A DNA stretch of 64,000 nucleotides. Origin: Bacteroidaceae bacterium. Lineage in GTDB: Bacteria; Bacteroidota; Bacteroidia; Bacteroidales; Bacteroidaceae. The notes under the pieces are model-generated. The model was not told where the DNA came from. It made no database searches and worked only from the letters and a program-made list of their open reading frames with translations. Both the position numbers and the translations under genes were made by a program. Below, piece by piece: positions 41,842 through 53,800 of this stretch (positions are counted from its first letter, which is position 1; each line of letters opens with the position of its first letter). The stretch is from positions 1-64,000 of the forward strand of contig JAGCPY010000005.1 in the NCBI GenBank assembly GCA_017965425.1, given 5' to 3'.

Positions 41842-44800
41842 CTATTTGATACTAATCTTCTTCTTGTTGACAATATAGACACCAGGTGCGACATGGGTTT
41901 CGACGGTCTCGTCTGGAGCGATCTCGAAGGTGCGGACGAGAGCACCACCGGCGGTGACGATATGCACGGAGGTGTCGCCGGTCATGCGGGATTCAACGAT
42001 GATGCGTCCACGCTTACCCTTGACAATGAGTTCGCCTTCGAGACGGTCATCAATCTCGGGCTGCTCCTCATCATTACCGAACTGGCTGTTGAGGCGGTTG
42101 AAAGAAATGTACTTGACACCTTCCTTATTGTTGCCCTTGACGCCGCTGGATGCCTTTGTGAAGTACGGACGGAAGGCTTGCACGGTGGTGGCATCTCCCG
42201 TTGCAGGCACCTTGACGAAGCTGCTGCAGTCGGCGGTGGCATCGTTGTCGCTGTCGTAGTTCGCATTCAACGTATAGGTATCGGTACCGGCAGCAAAGCT
42301 CTCGTTGAGATAACTTGGATGGAAGATGTAGCCGTCGGCCGTTACCTTGCCATTTGATATCTCGGTGTCGCTGACGTTGATGGTGATTCCCGGTTCCGAA
42401 GCGAAGGTGATGACCTGCTTACGCAGCTGCGAGACATCATTGAGCGTATTGAGAGCATTGAATCTGCCGCTGAGGTCGAACTCATAGTAGGTCGTGCCAG
42501 GGAAGCCGATGATGTAAGGCTTGGCAGCAGCGGCGAGCGGGTAGTCCTCAAGTGTCTTCGTGGTGCTGTAGTAGTTCCAATCGTACTTGTCGTTATGAGC
42601 ATCCGGACGAACGACGTTGCCCTCCTGATAGTAGTAATCCCATAGGAAGGTGTTGGTGTAGGACTTGTCTTCGATGCCCTTGGCAGGATAGTTGAAGATG
42701 CCCTTATAGACACTGCCCTCTGTGGTGCCGCCGCCACTGAATTCGCGGAGCCAGTACTCATGTCCGATGGTGTTGTCCTGGTAGAAGTGACTTATCTCAC
42801 CCTTCTGGTTCGTTGTCACCAGTTCTACCTCGAACGGCAGGCTGATGGCTTCCCAACCCTTGACTCTATCGACATAGTTGTCAGGCGTGCGCTGATGCCA
42901 CATACGTTTGCCGGAAGCGAAGGTGTAGGCGATGGGCGCATTGAAGTCATGACGATCGACGAGGAAGTGGTCGGAGGTAGCAGTGTAATCTGTTCCATCC
43001 TGCACGACGGCATGTCCATAGATGATGGTAGCATCCTGTGCGGCAACGGTGCGGTAGTCGCTCTTGCCAGCCACATAGCCTGTGCCTGTCTCACTGCCCT
43101 CGGCATAGGTGGGATCAGCGAGTGCAGCCATGACGGCCGAATAGGTCTTCGTGTTGGCATCGTGGTCGTTGCCGGTTGAGGCAGGCGTGTAGGCCAGCAA
43201 GTTGCGCGTGAGGTCCACATTACGGAAGTAGGTGAGGCCATCGTTGTCGAGCAACGGCGGGTAGAAGACAGCTTCGCTCGTAGAAACAGGTGCGCACAGG
43301 CCCTTCTTGTACGGGTTGCCGTTGACAGGTGCGGGGGTGGTGGTGGTGCCGGCAAGGTCACCGTTTCCACCGGTGAAGTCAATGGCCGTCATGTTCGGGT
43401 ACGCCGTGTGTGTGTTGTCGGCAGACTTGGCGGCAAAGACAGCGTATGGATTGTAGTATGCCACACCCATATTGGAGTTGCGGAAGTATGCCGGAGCACG
43501 ATAGACGCGGTTGACCGAGGTGGCGGTTGTCGTCAGGCGATCGCCGCTCTTGTTGATGTGAGCAGGCATATTCTGATGCGGACGTGATGCTACGTGTCCA
43601 TAGGTCAGCATCTGTCCGAAGAAGATGTAGTCATCGGGCCAGATGGGGTAGTGCTTTCCGTAGGTCGTGGAGTAGCGCTCGTTATCCGTTTCGGGGATGT
43701 GGCCTCCGGAATAGATGAAGTCTCCGTCTTCGTAGTATTCCTCCACATAACCGAGGGTGTAAGCTGTCTCGGCCTCGTAGCCACTGACCTTCAGCTTCGG
43801 CTTGTTGTTCTCATCGAGGTCATCGGCATCGAAGTACCTGTAGTAGGGGTGACTGGGATTGCCGTCAGCCGAATATCCATCAGGCATCGTGGCCAGGTGG
43901 TCGTTGTAACGCTTGTTGAGGTAGAAGCCGTTGAGGTTGTAGGCCACCTCGCCGTTGTAGAACGACTGACGCGGTTTCTTGATGGCGTCGCCTTGAGCAT
44001 GGCTCGTCTCGTCATAGTTGTTATCGGCAGGATAGTAGCAGTTGACGATCTGAGTGCCACTGCCGCGCGTCGGGGTGTTCATAACAGCACGGACGCCGGG
44101 AGCCGGTGTGCCCGTGGTGCTGATCCAGCAGTTCTCGACATAGCCGGACCCCTCGTCGACGATACCTGCCGAGGTGAAGCTACCGGTGACGCCGAGGTTA
44201 TAGACATCGCCGCAGAGTGAACCGAAGAGCGAATTGGAGAGTCCGCTGATAGTGTAGCCGTTGCCATGGAGTGTGCCCTGGAAGCACTGAGTGCCATCAC
44301 CGATGGGCGTCCAGGTAGTGTAGGCCTTCGGTGCCACATCGCTCTTGAGGAAGAACTCCAGGTTGGCACCACCCTTGATGTATTCGTCCACGGTCTTGTG
44401 GCCATTCACAGCGCTGGTCGGATCGCTAATGGTGGTGGGATTGCCGTCCTCATCCATCGTGTTCTGCAAGGTGAGGTCGAAGAAGTCCTTTAGCAGGTCG
44501 AGCTCGCTCTTAGTGTTGTCGGTGCACTCGCGGTTGTCGATGTAGATCTTGCAAGGACGGTCCACATCCTTGTGATCCACAAACAGGTGGCGCTCGTGGT
44601 TCATCACAGCGTCGAGGTCGTGGTAGTTGGCCACGGTGAACTGCACGAAGTTGGAGTAGGTCTTGCCGAGGTATGACCTGGCGTAGTAGGCCACGTAGTA
44701 GTCGTTCTGGTACCAGTACATCGGCGTGAGGTTGTTGAAGTAAGGAATGCCGTTGGTGTGGTGTTCGGCATCGGTCTGGTTGGTGAACATCTCCCATCCG

Positions 44801-47800
44801 CCGCCGATGATCTCGAAGGCACCGGGTGTGACGTTCGGCTGCTTCAGACCCACGGTGCTGTTGGGCAGCACGATGGCCGGTTTCTCCAGTTCGCTGATGG
44901 AAGGCACGCCGCTCTTGAACTGCAGGTGGATGTTGATGACGTGCTTTTCCGTGATTTCCTCGATGTTGTTGCCGGACAAGTCGCTCTCTTCGTAGGTGTA
45001 GTCGTAGATAACGGTAATCACCTTGTCCTTGCTGAGGTCGTTGATGTCGGACTCGCGAGACACATAGAGTGTGGATGTGCCGATGGGCACCTCACCGTGG
45101 ATGGTGAAGTTTGCCTGCTTGTTGGGCAGAGAACCGTACTCGGCCTCTGTGATGATGGTGCCGACGGTTACCTCAGAACCAGAGGCATGGCCGACGTTAT
45201 TGATGTCCGTAAAGGCATGGCCTTCGCCATTGGCATTGATGGTGTAAGGCTTGCGGCAGAAGTAATAGGTGCCAGGAGCCGTAAACGTCTGCTGCATCAC
45301 ATACTGCTGCTGATCGTCATCGAGAGAGTTGAAGATGCTTTCTGACAATACCGTACCGACCGTGTAGGGCGTTTCGCCGCGTGTGAACGGCACCTTGACA
45401 ATATATTGGCTTGTCCCGACCGATTCTGAGGGTATGCTAATGGCCTGATAGAAGCGTTTCTCGTTGGGGATGTCCTCAAACACCTCACGTTCGATGGTAG
45501 CACCTGCTGCCACGGTCTTCGTAGCACCGTTCTCGTCGGTGTAGGTCAAATCGTTTGTTGTGTCATTGTAGGTTGCCTTGTAGTCCACCGGCGTCAGAGC
45601 GGAGTAGAGTTCCTGCAACTGATCATTGTTGCTGTCGTAGCCATCGTACCTGCCGGTCAAACCTGCAAAGTCAGGATCGATGAGGGTGTCGAAGGCATCG
45701 TAGTTGAAGGTGAAGTGTGCACGGTCTGCCTCGGACATGGAACTCCAAGCCTCTACGGCACGATAGTTCTTAGCTGCCTCGTACCAGTCGCCACCGTACT
45801 TGCCAGCTCTGGTGCAGTAATATGCGTTCAGGACGGTGGTGGCGAAGTCTGCGTCGGCCTTCGTGGCGGCATCTCCGGGATCAATACCCTGACTTTCGAG
45901 GAAAGTGATGTAAGCTGTCTTGGCGGTTGCCATCTCCGCATCGGTGAGCAGGTCGCCATAGTATATGAACTCGTTATTGCCCAGCTCAATGGTACTGGTG
46001 CAGACGTTAGCCTCGGCAAACTTGGCCTGTGTTGTCGAAGCCAACAGATCATATTCAGATTTCGGGATGGCGTAGCCTTTATAGACATGGTGTTCGACAG
46101 CTTCTGTACCTGTATCTATCGTATAGGTCACCTCATCGGTAGCGACGTAGGCACGGGCCACGGTAGCCTGGCCACCAGGATATGAATGTCCATTGGTTTC
46201 AATGGCTTCGTACTTGGCTTGGATATCGCTCGGGATGATGTCACCCACTTCATAGTCGCGCTGTCCATAGACACCGCTGGTGGTCGGGGTGTAGGTGGGG
46301 GCGCCGATATACGTCGAATACGAGCTTGGGTTGTCGTTGTACTTCGACGTAGTCACCTTGCCTGCCACATTGTCTGCGATGCTTGCACCGGTCGGCGGGG
46401 TAAAGTAGCGATCCCAGACCTTCGGGTTGGTCATGTCGTAGGTGAGGGCATAGCCGGTGTTGTGGGCAAGGTTGTTCGTCAGACGTACCAGATAGTTGAC
46501 ATCCTTGCCTTCAACCTGCTTCCATTCGCCGTTCGTATCGCCTCCGACCCATACCAGTGCTTCTGAAGTAGAACTCGGAACGTCGCTGAGTAACATGGCA
46601 TCGCCAACGTTATACACTACCCCACCAATCTTACATTTTTCAACGATGGTGTATGTCTCTTTGACGAAGTGCTTGCGGTCCTCCGCACTCAGCAGGTAAT
46701 AATCCCAATAGGTGATGGGGTCGTTGAGGTGGTAGGTGGTGGTGCCGAGCAGAATGCCGTCTTCGCCTATCTTTGTCTCGCTGCCAGAGGTCGTTTTGTC
46801 GTAGTAGGCATAGAAGTTCTCCTTCACGTCGGACAGCTGCAGTACTCCGTTTGAGCCGGGCGTGATGGTCAGCGGCAGGTTGATGGACTCGGAGTAGGCC
46901 GATGCAGAACCTGTGTAGGCTGAGATGTACTGGTCATAGACGTAGATCTCACCACGGATGTACCAGTAGTGTGCAGGTGCGGCATCCGTGCCGCTGTAGC
47001 TGCCGGAGGTGGGATAGCAGTCGTCGATAATGTGTTTCTGATTGTGTATGAAGTTACCCGAGGTCTCGTAGGGATTCAGGGTCGAGTTGTAGGTGTAAAT
47101 CTTGTTGGTGACAGCTTTGGCATGGCCATACCCCGCCATGTTGTAAGGCGAGAGGATGGTGTGGTCGTTACCTGACGACTGGCGTGTGCCATGCTCGTTC
47201 TTGGCATAGACGTAGCCACCACCGATACCGGGAACCACGCTGATGAGGTCGAGCTGGCAGACACCGGTGACCAGTCCCCAAACCTTGTTGTCAGCGGTAC
47301 TCTCCTCGGTGGTCAGTTCGAGATAGACACCGGATGCCAGAGCCACCTTGTTGTGGCTGGTACCGTTGTTGCGCTTGCGCTCGGTGATGTGAGCCACCTT
47401 CCACTCTTCGTAAGTCTGGTTAGGAGAGTCTGGATTATACTGTGCATCGGTATTGTCGATGGTGCGCACCTCTGTGAAATCCACGTCGCTGGTGAGGGCA
47501 CCGAGATAGTTCACGATGTTATAGATACCGAAGTAACTGCCGTGAGAGGCGTTGGCGTCCGTATCGCCGGCCTGTGAGTCACACTTGTTGAGCGACAGCT
47601 CGCCGACACGGTTGATGGTGTAGTTGGTGTAGTCCACCACCGACGGCACACGGTCCATTGCGCCCTGCAGCACCATACGGCTGCCGAAGACACCCACGAA
47701 ATCGGCACGCTGCAGCGTGTTCAGCAGACGTCCGGCATAGATGGTACAGAAGCCTAACAGTTCCCACTTATTCTGCTCTATCGAGTCAGTAATTAGTTTA

Positions 47801-50800
47801 TAATCTTCTTCCTTGATTCGATTGCCCACATCGAATGACTTGTTAAGTACATCGGAACGGTAGGCTTCTTTACATTTGTACTCCAGGGTGAAGTAGGCGC
47901 GTTCGCGGTCGGTCAGCTTATGATAATAGTCATCGAGGGAGATGTTGTCCGACAGACCGTAGAAGTCGGTGCCGTAGTTGGAGACATTCAACTCGCGGTA
48001 GCCATCGACGAAGGTCAGGTTACCGTCGCCGTAGAGGCCGCCGACGTGCTCCGTACCGATGGTGATGAGGTCGCGGTTGAAGATATCGTAGAGTGTAGCC
48101 GTGGCGTTGCCATAGACGGTGACGGTGTTGGCATACACCTGGTCGGAACCGGACGACACGTTGCCTCCGGCGAAGACGGCGTTGCGGATGGTGACACCGC
48201 TATGATTATCACTGGCATCGAGTTTAGCCCAGTCGTCGCCGCCGGCGTTCTTGTTCAGCAGGAAGTTCATGTCCTCGGCAGGAACATACTGACCTGCGGT
48301 GTACTCGTGGCCATTGAGGGTGATGGTATCTCCACAGAGCACCTGACAGGCAGGAGCCACGATGACGCGGCAGTCTTCCGTAAGGACGTTTTCACCGTTT
48401 TCTTCCGCAAGACGATTGTTGGCACTGTCATATTTATAATAGTAGCCTTCGGTACTGGTGGTCTTCCAGTTAGCAATCGAGCTCTCACCCTTCTTGCCAT
48501 AGCCGGAATAGACGAAGCCGAGGTTGCCGCCGCCGAAGACGTTGCCGTAGCCGTCCTTCACGCCGTCAGCCGTACCTACTTCGCCACCAAAGATATTCAC
48601 GTCGGTGAGTCCGAAGACGTAGCCGCCAGTGCCAATATTGCTGAAACGGTTCAGGTTGTCGAAGCCTCGACCACCGCCGAAGACATCCTGCATGACATGG
48701 CCTTTGTACATGAACACGTGTGACTCGCCAGGCTTATGGACGGTCACGGAGCCGTTGCTGTTGGAGCCGCGTCCCACGGTACCAATCTCGCCGCCGCCGT
48801 AGGCGCTGTTACGCACTACGCCGCCATAAAGATAGACATTGGTGAAGTCGGCATTACTATGATCGGCATAACCGCTGCCGAAGACGTTACCAGCTCGCAG
48901 CAGACGCTCGTTGTTGCCGGCACCATTGCCGTCGTCGTAGGTCTCGTCGGCAATCTTCTCCTCGTAGTGCTCGTCGAAGTCATCTGTTGCGGCAACGTCG
49001 CTGCCGGAGGCGTTATAAACATAGCCGACGTAGCCGTTGTTGAGGGTGATGTTGGCCGTGCCGTAGATGACACCGCCTTCGCCGCCACCGTAGGCGTTAC
49101 GCTGAACGGTGGGTATGCCGTTGGTGTAGGTGAGGGCAGGGTTGGGGGTGCAGGGTCCGTCGAGGACACCGATGACGACGTGTGTTTCGCCGAGGATGTC
49201 GTCGGTGGTGGCCGTTGTGCTTTCGTCGTGGTAACCCACGGGGCCTTCCCAACCGCCGCCATAGCAGTTACGTACCGTGCCGCCCTTGATATAGACGTTG
49301 GCCGAAGCGATGAAGCTTGCTACTTTCTTCCCGTCCATAACAGCTCCAGTGGTACCGGCTCCGTAGAGGTCCTTGGTGACTTTTCCGCCGAGCAGGTCGA
49401 TGTAGGTTGTGCCATAGACATCACCGCTGGTGAGAATGTTATTAAAGCCCAGGCCGCCGCCGTAGCAGTATCCGTCTACGGTGGCACCTTCCTTGATGCT
49501 GACGTTGGTGTTGTACTTCTTCTTTGTATAGGTAGTGCCGATATTCCTCCAGCTGTCTTCGATGTTGGTGATTTCAGCCGCTCTGTCTATTTCCAGCTGG
49601 CTGTAGTTCGCCACATCGCTGTCGAGGCCACGATCGGTGTAGTCCGAATTCGGGTCGGGGGAGATATCGGTATAAAGGGTTTGACCTATTGACTCCAACT
49701 CAGTCTTCCAAGCATTGACGCTCTCGAGGTTCAGGACCTTGCCTTTCTGACCGCCGCCGTAAACCTCATAGACTGATGCTCCGTTGTTCAGATTGACTTC
49801 AGTATATTGCGACCAGGTGTCCTCACCGTAGCCGGCGCCATAGACGGTGGCGGTGTAGCCTGCGGTCTTGTTCGTCCATACGGGCGACGAGATGTTCACC
49901 TTGCCGTAGAAGGTGCGGCGGTAGGCGTTGTTGCCGCCATAGATGCTACCTGACATCAGGGCGTTGTCGCTATTATAATTGACGATGGCCTCATAGACGT
50001 CGCAGGGACGCTCGTTGGTGACACCGTAGGCACCGCCGAAAATGTTATTCGCCTTGATGGTGGACACGGGAGGCACGTTGACCACGGTGCGGCGCGTGAC
50101 ACCCTCGGTGAAGCTGCCGCCATAGACGTTACCCTCGCTGATGTCGCCACGGAAGAGGTCGATGACAGCGGAATAGGCATCGGGATTGGCCAGGTAATCT
50201 TGATAATTCAGATATTTCTGATAGGCCTCCTTCTCTGCATCCGAACCTTCATCACCTGGATTGGCAACTTCATCCACAGGTGCCGGGGCATTCATGCCGA
50301 GTCCGCAGGAGGAGCCGGCTCCGAAGACTTCGAGGTCGTGGAATTGTGTCATCGTCTGCGGGATGTCGATGAGCACGTAGCTGCGATCCTGCAGGACGTC
50401 GATTTCCTTCTCTCCGGTGATACCCTGTCCGGCACCATAAACGCGCAGGGCCTTGTCAAGCGGGATGCTGCTGACAACGGGGCGGAAGTTGACGAAGGCA
50501 TTGCCGAGATACGGCTTGGAGTAACCGGGACGGGCCTTGCCCAGGTTAGCTGTGGTAGTGCCTTCGCCTCCAGTGGTATAGAAATAATCTTTAAATTCCG
50601 AGTCTGTGTAGTCGTAAGTACCATAGCAACCGCCGAAGATGTAATCGACACGGCCCTGCTGGTACTCGACATAAGCCGAAGCCACGGTGCTGTGATCTTT
50701 GTCGTAGATATTGTCCTTGATGCCGCTGACATCCTCGCGGACACGGTCTAAGAAGTCCTTCGAACCGTAGATCTTACCACCAAGGTCATTGCCGCCATAG

Positions 50801-53800
50801 ATATGGTCTCGGATGAAGGGGAAGCCTGCATTGCCGGCAGCATTGAGCCCCACGTAGGTCTCGGTGTGACCCATGATGTCGGCATTACAGGAACCAGCGA
50901 AGGAGTTGAAGATACGTCCGTTGCCCAGGTAAACGTTTGTGCTACCCATGATGGGTCCCACGAAGGCGCCACCATAGATAAATTCCGTCTCAGCCATCTC
51001 CGATGTATCATGGTCGGAGTGACGCGAGACACCGGCCTGTGCACCGTTGAGGTTGATGTAAGTACTGCACCTCTCATCGATATGATAGAGATAGCCATTG
51101 AAAGCGTAGGTGTTATTAGTCCAGTCAATAGTGCCGTCGGGATCCGTTGTCGTGGGATATTCTGCTACTCCGTTAGTGTAAGTGGTCACGGGTATGCCTA
51201 TGATGCCTTTCTCGGCACCGCCGAAGACCTGGAAGGTATAGCCCTTATTCAGGTTGATGGTGGTACTGCCCCATATCTCGGTGCCCGCACCATAGCCGCC
51301 GCCGAAGATGTTCAAGGACTTACCCAGCACATCCATACCCTGCTCATCGATGATAACGCCGCTGTTGACCTTAGTGATGTGGTATTCAGTGTTATTATAA
51401 TAGATTTCTTCACCCTCATCATCCTCCTGGACTCGAGAGAAGACCTCGTCGCGGTCCATGATGCTTTCGTTGATGTTGAAGACCACATTGCCGTTCACGA
51501 AACCTGCAGCGTAGCAACCACCGTAGATGTTGCCACCTTTGAGGCGCCGGTTGACATCATCGGCAGTACTATTACGTGTAGCGCCTGCTGTCAGTTCAGT
51601 AGGACTGGCCACATCCTTGCCGGTTCTCTTATCGTAGGTGTTCCACTCCAGATAAGGCTGCTTGCCGTGAGTACAAACAGCGTTGATGGTGGCCAGCTCA
51701 CAGCCGTCGGTTGCCAGATAGATCGGTTTGCCGTCTGCTGACAGGACGGGGTCGTAGTTTGCATCTCTCTTTGTGACCCAACGCTTGGGCTGGATCTTCA
51801 GACCAGAGAGGTTCATTATGACAGCGTCCTTGATGGTGCCGTCGGGGTTCTCCATACCATGTTCCTGCATTTCAGCTGAAGATCCGGTAAGACCACCCCA
51901 ATAGACGTTACTATATCCAGAAACGGGATCCATATAGGCGTTGTTACAGCCCGTCACGAATTTATCGAAGATGATGATGGGGTCATCCACATCGATGGTG
52001 GTGGTGCCTGGCCATGTCATGCTGCCTACGTTGCCGCCGCAGAAGAAGGAACCGAAGTAAGAGGAATACGGCACGTAAGTGTCGGGGTCACCATTTTCTG
52101 TATTGTCAAACACGATACGCGGATGCAGCGACATGGCACACCCCTCCATATACTCAGCCACCGTGACGGCATCCGTCAGGTCTAATGTACTGTATTGTTT
52201 AGAATTACCATTCCAGTCGGTTACGGTACTTTTGTAGATTTGGAGTACATTTTCTGCGGACTGTCCTATCATCTGTACGCCATTATTACCGAGGAAGACG
52301 TTGTCGGCAATGACGTTGGAGCCAATCTTCAACTCGATAATAGGTTTGGTCAGAGTAGGATTCTCAATCACGGTGGCACTGTTGCCACCTACAAAAACCG
52401 AGCCGCCGATGATGGTGCGGTGTTCGGGGCTCTCTCCCCAGAGACGCAGGGAGGTCTGCTCCACGTGCGGGCGGTGGTCGTTCAGAGCCTCTACAGTGGT
52501 CTTCCCCGTGGGTACCTCAAAGTAGAAGTCTTTATAGTTGGGGTCATTCTTCAAGTCAGGGTTGTTGGTGTAGGCATAGGAGCCGTTGCCACCGCCATAG
52601 ACATCACCGCGGATAGAGGTATAGACACCTATTGCGGTGCCACCCCACACACGTCCGGAGATGTCATTACCGCCATAGACGTTGGTGACATCACCGCCAT
52701 GCACGAGGACACGTGCCGACAAGCCAGAAGGAAAATGATATCCCAAGGAATCAGGAAGCTGTACGTCGGTAGAAGGCACTTCACTTCCATTGCGTAGTGG
52801 ATGCACGTTGGCCCTGCGGCAACCGCCGTACACATTAAAGACGTTGATATTTGATCTAGCTGGGATTTCCAAGAGCAGACCGTAGCTGTTGGTCATGTCG
52901 CCCTCGTTACCACCGGAGTAGAGGTCACGGATCTTGCCGTTCTTCAGGTTCCAGTGAGGATGGATGGTCATCGTGGCCTGGTTGTTGCCGCCGAAGACAC
53001 GTGATGACGTGTAGTTGATACTGGAGAAGTTGCCCTGGAACATGGAGAGGCCCGTGAAATCCGACAGTTGGTATAAGATTCCCATAAGTCGAGCCCTGTA
53101 AACCGAATCAGATTCACTTGGCTGCTGGGCCGGAATCAGTTCCTGCAAGCCCTTACTCGTATTATCCATGCTGATGACGGTGTTATTCGTCACCGTCGCC
53201 ATATTGCCGCCGCCATAGACCTGGGACAGACAGCCGCCGTTAATTTCCAGATAGGCCTTGGCAAGTTCAGGCTCCGTGAAGCCGGCTTCACCCGTGTTTG
53301 TTACTGTCGTGGCAATAGTATCACCAGTCAACTTATCTTTGATGTAGTGCGTGGTCTTGCCTGCTGTGGGAAAGTCATCTGCTGAATCATAGGTGTAGTC
53401 ACCATTGCCACCGCCATACACACTACCGACGATGATGGCGTGGTCGAAGGTCTCTACGCCCTTCATCTTGCTCGACCTAACAAAGGCTGACCAAGAGTTG
53501 TTGATGTCGTTCTTCTCGGGGTTGGAGGCTAAAGTCTCGGAACCGCGAAGCACATCGGTCAGTGAGTCTGGAACCATATCCTTTCCAGTATCAGAGAGGG
53601 ACACCGCGGTTCCGACTGTACCGGAGATATCGTTGCCGCCATAGACGGATCCGATGAGTATCCTGCCGGTAATACTGTCGGCGTTTTCGCCGTCGAGATT
53701 CACAAATGCCCGTCCGCCGACATCGGCAATGCGGCCTCCGCCGAACACCTTGTTGATCAGACCGTCACGGATGGTCACGGTGGTGCTGCCTTCCACCTCG

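Noticed and set aside
42760-49692. Many long plus-strand frames within giant gene 2 (up to about 318 residues)
   Set aside because: They mirror the G/C-rich repeat codons of the minus-strand gene, lack promoters and show no known family.
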